A stretch of DNA of 5,611 nucleotides from Pseudomonadota bacterium (lineage in GTDB: Bacteria; Pseudomonadota; Alphaproteobacteria; Rickettsiales; SXRF01): positions 1-5,611 of the forward strand of contig JAGWLJ010000109.1 in the NCBI GenBank assembly GCA_028873275.1, given 5' to 3'. The translations under genes and the position numbers were made by a program. Under the pieces are notes generated by a model. That model was not told the origin of the DNA and did no database searches. It worked only from the letters and a program-made list of their open reading frames with translations. Numbering within the stretch: the stretch's first letter is position 1; every line of letters begins with the position of its first letter. Below are positions 1 through 5,611 of the stretch, in pieces.

Positions 1-723
1 ATATGCCTGCGCAGCGGTATTCAATTCGTCATCCCCGATAATACCGAGCAGCGATTTGGTCACCTCCGCGCCCATGCGATTAATGTAGGTCACCTTGCCG
101 AAGTCGGTGATAGGAACCACCACCGGCTGGCCATGATCATCAAGGTTGCGGGGCGGAAGCGTCCGACGCAGAAGTCCCTTGGGTTGCGGATTGAAATACG
201 CCCACACTTCCGCTTCGAAACTAATACTCGGAATCATCAGCACCGCATTGGCTTTGTCCTGCCGCATCTTCGTCGCGATGCCACCCAGAAGCGCATTGAT
301 GACTTCCCGTAAGGCAAATTTTTGATCATCGTCAAAAGCCGCGCCGTCGATATAGACGATATTCTTTCTGTCCCTGACATTCGCCACGCCGGGAAAAAGA
401 ACTTCCGGCGCATTTTTTAATGCATTATCGGAGGGATTATCGACGCCTGCGCGATAGGCGCTCAAACGCACGCCGCCCATGACTTTAGGCGCGGCAGGAT
501 TTTCTTCATCCACCACCAGCAGGAATTCCGCCTTGTCGTCGCCGCGGATGGGCCATTTCGGGCCGGTTTTTTCCGATGCGCGAGCTTTTGCCGTCGGCGG
601 AATCTTTCCCTCCGCTCTTAACTGCATTTCCCGCGTATTGAAGAAATTCTGCCGCAACTGGAAATATTGCTCCAGCAATTCCCCGTTCTGCTCCAGCGTC
701 GCCTGTTTTATGGCCAGTTTCAT
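1..723 (-). CDS. GNAT-fold protein resembling LuxI/FeeM-type acyltransferases (partial, C-terminus beyond window)
   Basis: A stop-free minus-strand frame of 241 codons starts with ATG at 723 and continues past the left edge, so the C-terminus is missing. AGGA sits 5 bases before the ATG and overlaps the stop codon of the upstream acetolactate synthase gene, which fixes the start and suggests translational coupling. Seen in the protein: an N-terminal Y20-F-x-L-R24-x-x-F-F28 stretch, then an acidic segment G61-D-D-K-A-E-F-L-L-V-V-D72, then G83-G-V-R86-L, then V-L-F110-P, and a beta-like segment N121-I-V-Y-I-D126 followed by a helix (about 134-157). This order matches the LuxI autoinducer-synthase layout, where R24, F28, the acidic cluster, an Arg after a beta strand and an FP motif are conserved. 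The LuxI Trp near 34 and the Glu-x-Ser-Arg motif are absent. I infer an acyl transferase of the wider GNAT superfamily (FeeM or LuxI-like); substrate and product are unknown. Confidence in the gene is high and in the family moderate. Confidence 0.62.
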   Translation of the reverse strand, partial: MKLAIKQATLEQNGELLEQYFQLRQNFFNTREMQLRAEGKIPPTAKARASEKTGPKWPIRGDDKAEFLLVVDEENPAAPKVMGGVRLSAYRAGVDNPSDNALKNAPEVLFPGVANVRDRKNIVYIDGAAFDDDQKFALREVINALLGGIATKMRQDKANAVLMIPSISFEAEVWAYFNPQPKGLLRRTLPPRNLDDHGQPVVVPITDFGKVTYINRMGAEVTKSLLGIIGDDELNTAAQAY

Positions 724-728
724 TGTTT

Positions 729-733
729 TCCTA
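729..733 (-). promoter_or_regulatory. Ribosome binding site overlapping ilvB stop codon
   Basis: On the minus strand the sequence reads TAGGA followed by AAACA and then ATG. The TAG is the stop codon of the acetolactate synthase gene, and AGGA is the Shine-Dalgarno sequence of the next gene. Such overlap typically allows a terminating ribosome to reinitiate downstream. Confidence 0.7.
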
Positions 734-2488
734 CACCAAATCCTTGCTCTTCGTCTCCGCCTTTTCCTCCGGCCCCAGCACCAGCTCGTAATGCGCCGCG
801 CCGGCGGGAATCATCGGGTAGACGTTTTCGTTCTGGTCGACCAGCATATCGACGATGACCGGCCCTTTAATGGCGAGCATTTCTTTGATCGTTTTATCGA
901 CCTCGCTCACCTTGTCGCAGCGCAGGCCGGCCATGCCATAGGCTTCGGCCAGCTTGACGAAATCGGGCAGGCTGTCCATGTAGGATTCGCTGTAGCGCGA
1001 GCCGTGGAACATCTCCTGCCACTGGCGCACCATGCCCATGTAGCGGTTGTTGAGGATAAACACCTTGAGCGGCAGGCGGTACTGCATGATGGTCGAGAGC
1101 TCCTGAATGTTCATCATCAGGCTGGCCTCGCCGGTGACACAGACCACCAGCTCGTCGGGATGGGCGATCTGCACGCCCATGGCGCTCGGCATACCGTAAC
1201 CCATGGTGCCGAGGCCGCCGGAGGTCATCCAGTGATACGGCTTGTCGAATTTCAAAAACTGCGCCGCCCACATCTGGTGCTGACCGACATCGGTGGTGAT
1301 ATAGGTGGATTGGTTTCTGGTCAGCTCGTAGAGGCGATCGAGGGCGTATTGCGGCTTGATGGTTTTCTCTCCCTGCTGGTAGGAAAAACTTTTGCGCGCG
1401 CGCCAGGATTCGATTTTTTTCCACCAATCGCGAATATCCGGTTTCCGATTTTCTTTTTTCCACAATGCAATCATCTGCTTCACCACCGTGCCGGCATCGC
1501 CGACGATGGGCACGTGCGCATGCACGTTCTTGTTGATCGAGCTGGGGTCGATATCGACGTGGATTTTTTTCGAATGCTTCGAGAAAGCATCGAGCCGGCC
1601 GGTCACGCGGTCGTCAAAGCGCGCGCCAATATTGATCATGACGTCGCATTCGGCCATGCACATATTGGCTTCCAGGCTGCCGTGCATGCCCAGCATGCCG
1701 ACGAACTGCGGATCGGTGCCGGGGAACGCGCCCAGCCCCATCAGCGTGCAAGTGGCCGGAAAGCCGGTCATATGCACCAGTTCCTTCAGCGCCGCGCAGG
1801 CTTCGGCGCCCGAGTTGATCACGCCGCCGCCGATATAGAAAATCGGGCGCATGGCCTCGGCCATCAGGCGCACGGCTTTCTCGATCTGTTTTTCATCACC
1901 CTGGGTCTGCGGATTGTAGGACGGGCGGATGACCGGCTGGCGGCCCGCATATTGGCCTTTCATGTTCATGACGTTCTTGGGAATGTCGATGACCACCGGC
2001 CCCGGCCGCCCGGTGCGGGCGATGTGGAAGGCTTCGTGCAGGATGGGGGCGAGGCTCTCGATATCCTTGACGAGATAATTATACTTGGTGCAGCTGCGCG
2101 TGATGCCGGTAGTGTCGGCTTCCTGGAAGGCATCCGAGCCGATCAGGTGCGTGGGTACCTGGCCGGTGATGCAGACGATGGGGATCGAGTCGAGCATGGC
2201 GTCGGTAAGGCCGGTGACGGCGTTGGTGGCGCCGGGGCCGGAAGTCACCAGCACCACGCCCACCTTGCCCGTCGAGCGCGCATAGCCCTCGGCGGCGTGA
2301 GTAGCCGCCTGCTCGTGACGCACGAGGATATGGCGCAGCTGATTCTGGCGGAACAGCGCGTCATACACCGGCAGCACGGCGCCGCCCGGATAGCCGAACA
2401 CAACGTCGACCTCCTCGCCGGCCAATGCCTTGACGATGATCTCCGCGCCGGTTAATTCTTCGTGGCTTTTTTTAGCCGTCTGGGTCAT
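731..2488 (-). CDS. ilvB: Acetolactate synthase (acetohydroxyacid synthase) large catalytic subunit
   Basis: This is a thiamine-diphosphate, FAD and Mg2+ dependent cytosolic enzyme that condenses two pyruvates to 2-acetolactate, or pyruvate with 2-oxobutyrate to 2-aceto-2-hydroxybutyrate. It is the first common step of valine, leucine and isoleucine synthesis. The 585-residue length is normal for the family. The N-terminal ThDP domain has F31-G-Y-P-G-G, catalytic Glu59 in R-H-E-Q-A-A, and T82-S-G-P-G-A-T-N. The central FAD-associated domain (about 195-350) includes I287-G-A-R-F-D-D-R-V-T-G. The C-terminal domain has G424-G-L-G-T-M-G-Y-G-M-P-S-A and the cofactor motif G453-E-A-S-L-M-M-N-I-Q-E-L, then L479-N-N and V487-R-Q-W490. 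The usual metal ligand Asp of GDGS is Glu454 here. The ATG at 2488 is preferred, with GGACGG nine bases upstream; an in-frame TTG at 2509 has no ribosome binding site. No small subunit gene (ilvH/ilvN) follows. The symbols ilvI or ilvG could equally be applied. Confidence 0.96.
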   Translation of the reverse strand: MTQTAKKSHEELTGAEIIVKALAGEEVDVVFGYPGGAVLPVYDALFRQNQLRHILVRHEQAATHAAEGYARSTGKVGVVLVTSGPGATNAVTGLTDAMLDSIPIVCITGQVPTHLIGSDAFQEADTTGITRSCTKYNYLVKDIESLAPILHEAFHIARTGRPGPVVIDIPKNVMNMKGQYAGRQPVIRPSYNPQTQGDEKQIEKAVRLMAEAMRPIFYIGGGVINSGAEACAALKELVHMTGFPATCTLMGLGAFPGTDPQFVGMLGMHGSLEANMCMAECDVMINIGARFDDRVTGRLDAFSKHSKKIHVDIDPSSINKNVHAHVPIVGDAGTVVKQMIALWKKENRKPDIRDWWKKIESWRARKSFSYQQGEKTIKPQYALDRLYELTRNQSTYITTDVGQHQMWAAQFLKFDKPYHWMTSGGLGTMGYGMPSAMGVQIAHPDELVVCVTGEASLMMNIQELSTIMQYRLPLKVFILNNRYMGMVRQWQEMFHGSRYSESYMDSLPDFVKLAEAYGMAGLRCDKVSEVDKTIKEMLAIKGPVIVDMLVDQNENVYPMIPAGAAHYELVLGPEEKAETKSKDLV

Positions 2489-2519
2489 ACTGCGTTTCCG
2501 TCCGCACAAAAGGGCTGTA

Positions 2520-2548
2520 AATCTAATGTTTTAGCCGGGTGCGGTCAA
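2520..2548 (-). promoter_or_regulatory. Putative sigma-70 promoter of ilvB
   Basis: On the minus strand, TTGACC (2548-2543, five of six consensus bases) is separated by exactly 17 bases from TAGATT (2525-2520, four of six). Transcription would start near 2513, leaving a leader of about 25 bases before the ATG at 2488. That is too short for a classical branched-chain amino acid leader-peptide attenuator. Confidence 0.55.
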
Positions 2549-2552
2549 CGGA

Positions 2553-2567
2553 ATTTCGACAAGAAAT
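2553..2567. repeat. Inverted repeat between the two divergent -35 boxes
   Basis: ATTTC-GACAA-GAAAT has perfect 5-base arms around a 5-base spacer. It lies between the ilvB -35 (ending at 2548) and the rightward -35 (starting at 2571), a position where one bound regulator could affect both promoters. Arms this short arise by chance in a region of this size, so operator function is only a guess. Confidence 0.3.
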
Positions 2568-2570
2568 ACG

Positions 2571-2599
2571 TTGCGATAGTAAAAAATTATTAATATAAT
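2571..2599 (+). promoter_or_regulatory. Putative sigma-70 promoter of the HTH-like gene
   Basis: TTGCGA (2571-2576, four of six consensus bases) is followed by a 17-base AT-rich spacer and a perfect TATAAT (2594-2599). Transcription would start near 2606, about 19 bases before the ATG at 2625. The short inverted repeat ATTG-CGA-CAAT (2605-2615) covers the predicted start point and could be an autoregulatory site; this is inference. Confidence 0.6.
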
Positions 2600-2624
2600 A
2601 GCGTATTGCGACAATCGGGGCCCC

Positions 2625-3212
2625 ATGACCAAACCGGACTTACTTACCGTATTACAGAGATTATCCCGTTATTCCGGAGCAGACGACATGCTGGAGGCCA
2701 TTCGTAAAGCCAAAGGCCTGACTCTGGAAGAAGTGGGCAAAGCCATGCATCCGCCAGTGAGCGCTGCGCGCGCCCGGGATTTAAAGTTCACCATCAGCAT
2801 GGAACTGGAATATCGCAAGGGCGACGATCCTCGTATCAAACGCTACCTGGATGCTTTAGGGCTAAGCGATGTGCAGCAGTCCCATTTTATTAAGGAATGT
2901 CATCGCAGGCGTTTATTGTTCCGCCACACTAATGTTAAAGGCACCTCTTTTCTGGACGCATTAGCGGCAAATATAGAATATTGGGACATTTCTGAGAGAA
3001 AATTAGCATTGATAAATGAATACCAAGGAACAGCACATCGTGAATATTACGAAAAGGGTTGCATCACAGCGATTGCCCAGCTTATCCGGGATCCGCAGTT
3101 CGATGAAGAGCAATTCTACGACATTGCTGCTGCGGTTATTCATGAACAGAAAAATCCGGGGCGTTTCACCCGGATGATGAATCGGCGAAATGATAGAGAA
3201 TTTTTCCGTTAA
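2625..3212 (+). CDS. Unrecognised 195-residue protein with possible Xre-like helix-turn-helix
   Basis: I do not recognise this protein. Residues about 20-80 (L23-E-A-I-R-K-A-K-G-L-T-L-E-E-V-G-K through I71-K-R-Y-L-D-A-L-G-L) resemble the first helices and the last helix of an Xre/Cro-type DNA-binding domain. The expected recognition-helix region (about 44-62) is atypical and carries several Arg and Lys. The remainder (about 85-195) is charged and probably helical. There is no signal peptide or membrane segment. The ATG at 2625 fits the predicted transcription start but has only GGGG four bases upstream, inside a GGGGCCCC palindrome. An alternative ATG at 2688 has GGAG eight bases upstream and would give 174 residues with the HTH-like part intact. 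By hand count, positions 2881-3000 are 49/120 GC against 82/120 for positions 3721-3840 in the next gene, which may indicate a different origin. It is divergent from ilvB and 42 bases upstream of the ALDH gene, so a regulatory role is plausible but unproven. Confidence 0.75.
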   Translation: MTKPDLLTVLQRLSRYSGADDMLEAIRKAKGLTLEEVGKAMHPPVSAARARDLKFTISMELEYRKGDDPRIKRYLDALGLSDVQQSHFIKECHRRRLLFRHTNVKGTSFLDALAANIEYWDISERKLALINEYQGTAHREYYEKGCITAIAQLIRDPQFDEEQFYDIAAAVIHEQKNPGRFTRMMNRRNDREFFR

Positions 3213-3254
3213 TAACCTATAGAATTTTCTCTTATAAAAGACTAAGCGTTTGAC

Positions 3255-4727
3255 ATGAACAAACGCATTGCCGAAATTTTTACCGCTCTGGGCTGTCAGC
3301 CTTCCTCGCAGGCGCGGGGACTGCCAGTGCATTGCCCGGCCGATGGCAATATTATCGCTCATTTACCGCAGGATACGTCCGCCACCCTTGAATCGAAAAT
3401 CCAGCAGGCGCAGGGGGCGCAGCGGATTTTCTGCCGCCTGAAGCGGGAGGCGCGCGCCGCCTTGCTAGAGCACTATGCCGCCGCTTTGCGGGAGAAACGC
3501 GAGCTGCTGGCCGAGATTATTACCCTCGATGGCGGCAAGACGCCGAAGGAGGCTTTGGGTGAGGTTAATGGCTCCGCCGACATCCTGATCAAGACCATCA
3601 AGGACGCTACGCTGCCTGAATTCAATGGCATGCTCCGATGCAAGGAGCGACCGCCGGTCGGCGTGATCGGGTTGATCACCTCGTTCAATTTTCCCATGGT
3701 CGTGGCGCACTGGACGATCGCGCCGGCGTGGCTGGCCGGTAATGCCGTGCTCTGGAAACCCTCGGAGAAAACGCCGCTGGTGGCGCTGGCCTGCAAGGCG
3801 ATCTTCGACAAGGCCGCCGGCGCCGAAGCCGATCTGTTGCACGTGCTAATCGGCGGGCGCGATATCGGCCAGCAGTTGGTCGCGCATGAGCGCGTCGACA
3901 TGATCTCTGCCACCGGCAGTGTCGCCATGGGGCAGAGCATTAAAAAAGCGCTGGCGAGTAAAAAGAATAACCGCGTCCGGCCCATTCTGGAGCTGGGCGG
4001 CAATAACGGCGTCATCATTTCCGATAAAATGTCATTCGAGCATCTCGAATGGTCGGTCAAAGCACTGCTTAATTCCTTCTTCGGCACCACCGGCCAACGC
4101 TGCACCAATACGCGCCGCCTCTTTGTGCAGCGCCATCGCTATGAAAAAACGGTAGAGCTGCTGGAAGGGCATATCCGCGCTCTCACTAAGGATAAATGGG
4201 ATGAATACGGTTACGGCCCGCTGATCGACGCCGATGCCTATCGCCTCTTTGAGCAAGGCAAAAAAAGAGCGGCGGAAGAAGGCGGTGAGATTCGTTTCGG
4301 AAAACGCCTTTTCGAGAAAGAGCGTCCGCAGACATTTTTCGTCGAGCCGGCGCTGGCGCTGATACCCGTCCATACGGCAGTGATGGGGGATGAAGTCTTT
4401 GCGCCGCTGCTGTTCGTCGCGCCGTATGACGATCTCAATCAGGCGATTGCTTTCGTCAACACGCCTGCCAATGCCGGGCTGGTCAATGGCATTTACACCC
4501 AAAGCCAGGCGGAGGCCGATCGTTTCGCTGCCGAAAACGAAGCTGGCCACAGCGTCATCAACTCCGCGAAGGGCACCGGCACGTCGGCCTTCGGCATGGG
4601 CTTCGGCGGCAACAAGGCCTCGGGTACCGGCGAGATTTTAAACGCCGCCGACCCGCTGCGGCCGTTCACCCGCGACGAGCATTACCACCGCATCGCCCAG
4701 AACAAAGACATCGCGATGGACAGGTAA
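3255..4727 (+). CDS. Aldehyde dehydrogenase, ALDH7 type (probable aminoadipate semialdehyde / piperideine-6-carboxylate dehydrogenase)
   Basis: This is an NAD(P)+-dependent soluble enzyme that oxidises an aldehyde to a carboxylate. The 490-residue length is typical. Catalytic elements are all visible: oxyanion-hole Asn145 in T142-S-F-N-F-P, cofactor Lys168 in W-K-P-S-E, general base Glu246 in L-E-L-G-G-N-N, nucleophile Cys283 in G280-Q-R-C-T-N-T-R-R, and cofactor-binding Glu380 and Phe382 in G-D-E-V-F-A-P. The N-N after E-L-G-G, the T-G-Q-R-C-T-x-T-R-R-L-F block and the C-terminal F450-G-G-N-K-A-S-G-T-G-E point to the ALDH7 (antiquitin) branch. That branch oxidises alpha-aminoadipic semialdehyde/piperideine-6-carboxylate to 2-aminoadipate in lysine breakdown; bacterial members are called AmaB or Pcd. 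An in-frame TAA three codons upstream makes 3255 the only sensible start, although no clear Shine-Dalgarno sequence precedes it. No lysine aminotransferase or lysine dehydrogenase gene is in the window, so the substrate is inferred from family alone. Confidence 0.93.
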   Translation: MNKRIAEIFTALGCQPSSQARGLPVHCPADGNIIAHLPQDTSATLESKIQQAQGAQRIFCRLKREARAALLEHYAAALREKRELLAEIITLDGGKTPKEALGEVNGSADILIKTIKDATLPEFNGMLRCKERPPVGVIGLITSFNFPMVVAHWTIAPAWLAGNAVLWKPSEKTPLVALACKAIFDKAAGAEADLLHVLIGGRDIGQQLVAHERVDMISATGSVAMGQSIKKALASKKNNRVRPILELGGNNGVIISDKMSFEHLEWSVKALLNSFFGTTGQRCTNTRRLFVQRHRYEKTVELLEGHIRALTKDKWDEYGYGPLIDADAYRLFEQGKKRAAEEGGEIRFGKRLFEKERPQTFFVEPALALIPVHTAVMGDEVFAPLLFVAPYDDLNQAIAFVNTPANAGLVNGIYTQSQAEADRFAAENEAGHSVINSAKGTGTSAFGMGFGGNKASGTGEILNAADPLRPFTRDEHYHRIAQNKDIAMDR

Positions 4728-4736
4728 TAGAATAGC

Positions 4737-4750
4737 CGGTTATTTAACCG
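4737..4750. terminator. Weak hairpin between convergent genes
   Basis: CGGTTA-TT-TAACCG forms a short symmetrical stem (realistically 5 base pairs with a 4-base loop) in the junction between the convergent ALDH and PEBP genes, overlapping the PEBP stop codon. It could act in both directions, but it is short and no T-run follows on either strand, so it is at best a weak terminator. Confidence 0.25.
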
Positions 4751-5363
4751 CCGGGTTATTAGCGTAGGTACCGATAACTTCGCCTTTTGCCAGCACATGG
4801 CCGGACATGGCCGCTTCCGCTTCCTTGCCGCCGAAACCGCTCACCAGGCCGAGCGACGGTACATCGAGCGCATATACCACGAAGTGATAATGATGCAGCC
4901 GTTCGTCGTTCCAGGGCGGGCATGGGCCGTCATAGCCGGTGCCGGGATAATCGTTTTTGCCGCTTACGCCCTGCGCGCTCTTGCCGCCGCCTTCGGCGAT
5001 GCTGGTGACGCTGGTGGGGATATCGACCAGCACCCAGTGATAGAAGTCGCGGCGGGGGAAACCGGCAGGAATGGTCTTGCCTTCTTTATTGGCCAGCTCG
5101 AAGCTGGCGGGCACGTCCTTGTCGACGACGATCAGCGCATAAGACCTGGTATTCTGCGGCGCGCCCGACCAGCTGATCGCCGGGTTGATATTGCTGCCGT
5201 TCTGGGTCTGGCCTTTGCCGTTGGGAATGCAGTAAGCGAATTTGACGGGAATGGGCTGGCCGTTCTCAACGCCGCCAACCCTGACGGTGATGGCGCTTTC
5301 CTGCGCTGCGGCTACGAACGCCATGCCAACAAAGAATAAAGAGGTAAGCACCAGTGCGTTCAT
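4740..5363 (-). CDS. Secreted YbhB/YbcL-family phosphatidylethanolamine-binding-protein homologue
   Basis: The 207-residue protein belongs to the PEBP (Raf kinase inhibitor-like) family, whose bacterial YbhB/YbcL members have a small ligand pocket and no settled function. Residues 1-20 form a signal peptide with a hydrophobic core (about 4-18) and an A-A-A/Q cleavage site after 20, so export to the periplasm is expected. Family signatures are S64-W-S-G-A-P, V80-D81-K-D83-V-P, F107-Y-H109-W-V-L-V-D-I-P, the pocket loop G143-Y-D-G-P-C-P-P and H157-H-Y-H-F-V-V-Y-A-L-D. Cys45 and Cys148 could form a disulfide after export; this is inference. The ATG at 5363 is chosen because AAGGAG lies 6 bases upstream and the signal peptide begins there; an in-frame TTG at 5420 would bury the signal sequence. 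It converges on the ALDH gene with a 12-base gap. A TATACT at 5443-5438 could be a -10 box, but no good -35 accompanies it. Confidence 0.93.
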   Translation of the reverse strand: MNALVLTSLFFVGMAFVAAAQESAITVRVGGVENGQPIPVKFAYCIPNGKGQTQNGSNINPAISWSGAPQNTRSYALIVVDKDVPASFELANKEGKTIPAGFPRRDFYHWVLVDIPTSVTSIAEGGGKSAQGVSGKNDYPGTGYDGPCPPWNDERLHHYHFVVYALDVPSLGLVSGFGGKEAEAAMSGHVLAKGEVIGTYANNPAVK

Positions 5364-5369
5364 AAGGAT

Positions 5370-5375
5370 CTCCTT
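5370..5375 (-). promoter_or_regulatory. Strong ribosome binding site of the PEBP gene
   Basis: On the minus strand AAGGAG is followed by ATCCTT and then ATG, an ideal spacing of 6 bases. This decides the start at 5363. The spacer complements the site itself (AAGG-AGAT-CCTT), so a small hairpin could partly hide it. Confidence 0.8.
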
Positions 5376-5452
5376 CGGTGGTGATGCCTCCTGTATGCTG
5401 CCGCCACCGGTGAAAAGCAACGATAATCTATCCGGTTAGTATAAGCCCGGCA

Positions 5453-5611
5453 TCAGGGAGAAAGCGAATCCATCCCGCGCGGCAGGCGCAGCGGCATCAG
5501 CGAGGAAGCCAGCGCTCCCAGCTGCTCCGGGCCGCGGTCGGTCAGCAGGCAGATCGTGCCGCCCGGCATGCAGTAATAATTAGTCAGGTGGTTGGACAGC
5601 GCCGCCCTCAG
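5453..5611 (-). CDS. Unidentified protein, C-terminal 52 residues (partial)
   Basis: A minus-strand frame is open from the right edge to a TGA at 5455-5453. It encodes 52 residues including H8-L-T-N-Y-Y-C-M-P-G-G-T, then I20-C-L-L-T-D-R-G-P-E-Q-L and a Leu/Met/Pro-rich tail ending near G46-M-D. Third codon positions are mostly G or C, as in the neighbouring real genes, which supports coding. I do not recognise the family; the fragment is too short to assign a role. It lies 89 bases upstream of the PEBP gene on the same strand with no obvious terminator between, so co-transcription is possible. Confidence 0.5.
   Translation of the reverse strand: MRAALSNHLTNYYCMPGGTICLLTDRGPEQLGALASSLMPLRLPRGMDSLSP

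Noticed and set aside
479..2455. A 658-codon open frame on the plus strand covering ilvB
   Set aside because: It is exactly antisense to the well-supported acetolactate synthase, is rich in His, Asp, Ala and Gly as expected for a mirror frame of GC-rich coding DNA, and shows no recognisable domain.
2489..2509. Seven-residue N-terminal extension of IlvB from an upstream TTG
   Set aside because: The TTG at 2509 lacks a ribosome binding site and would lie almost at the predicted transcription start (about 2513); the ATG at 2488 fits better.
3209..3238. A possible separate promoter for the ALDH gene (TTAATA, 18 bases, TATAAA)
   Set aside because: The -10-like TATAAA is reasonable but the -35 is poor and the region is generally AT-rich, so the match is not distinctive.
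3473..4108. A 211-codon open frame on the minus strand inside the ALDH gene
   Set aside because: It lies opposite the catalytic core of a clear aldehyde dehydrogenase and has no family signature or ribosome binding site of note.
4797..5339. A 180-codon open frame on the plus strand over the PEBP gene
   Set aside because: It is antisense to a protein with signal peptide, strong ribosome binding site and PEBP motifs; its composition is that of a shadow frame.
5398..5409. A CACCGGTG palindrome upstream of the PEBP gene as a terminator or operator
   Set aside because: It is only 8 bases with no loop and no T-run, and such short palindromes are common in GC-rich DNA.

Overview
The window looks like chromosomal DNA of an alphaproteobacterium. 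This rests mainly on the style of the acetolactate synthase (its C-terminal half and the Gly-Glu-Ala-Ser cofactor motif resemble alphaproteobacterial enzymes as I remember them) and on the moderately GC-rich, tightly packed layout. No database search was possible. There are no RNA genes, insertion sequences, CRISPR arrays or origins that I can see, and no stretch over 300 bases lacks a gene.

Left part (1-2488, minus strand). A complete acetolactate synthase large subunit gene (ilvB type) is followed after 7 bases by a gene that runs off the left edge. That second gene encodes a GNAT-like protein whose layout recalls LuxI/FeeM acyltransferases (N-acyl-homoserine lactone or N-acyl amino acid synthases). 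Its ribosome binding site overlaps the ilvB stop codon, so the two are probably co-transcribed and translationally coupled. The usual partner in this place, the small regulatory subunit ilvH/ilvN, is not there.

Centre (2489-3254). A 136-base divergent intergenic region carries good sigma-70-type promoters in both directions. The rightward promoter drives an unrecognised 195-residue protein with a possible Xre-like helix-turn-helix at its N-terminus. The second half of this gene is markedly AT-richer than its neighbours. A 42-base gap leads in the same direction to the next gene.

Right part (3255-5611). A complete aldehyde dehydrogenase of the ALDH7 type (alpha-aminoadipic semialdehyde / piperideine-6-carboxylate dehydrogenase group) lies on the plus strand. 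Converging on it, 12 bases away, is a secreted YbhB/YbcL-type phosphatidylethanolamine-binding-protein homologue on the minus strand. The last 159 bases hold the C-terminal 52 codons of an unidentified minus-strand gene.

Taken together this is mostly ordinary metabolic sequence. Two parts deserve attention: the LuxI/GNAT-like gene coupled to ilvB, and the unrecognised putative DNA-binding protein that shares a promoter region with ilvB and precedes the ALDH7 gene.
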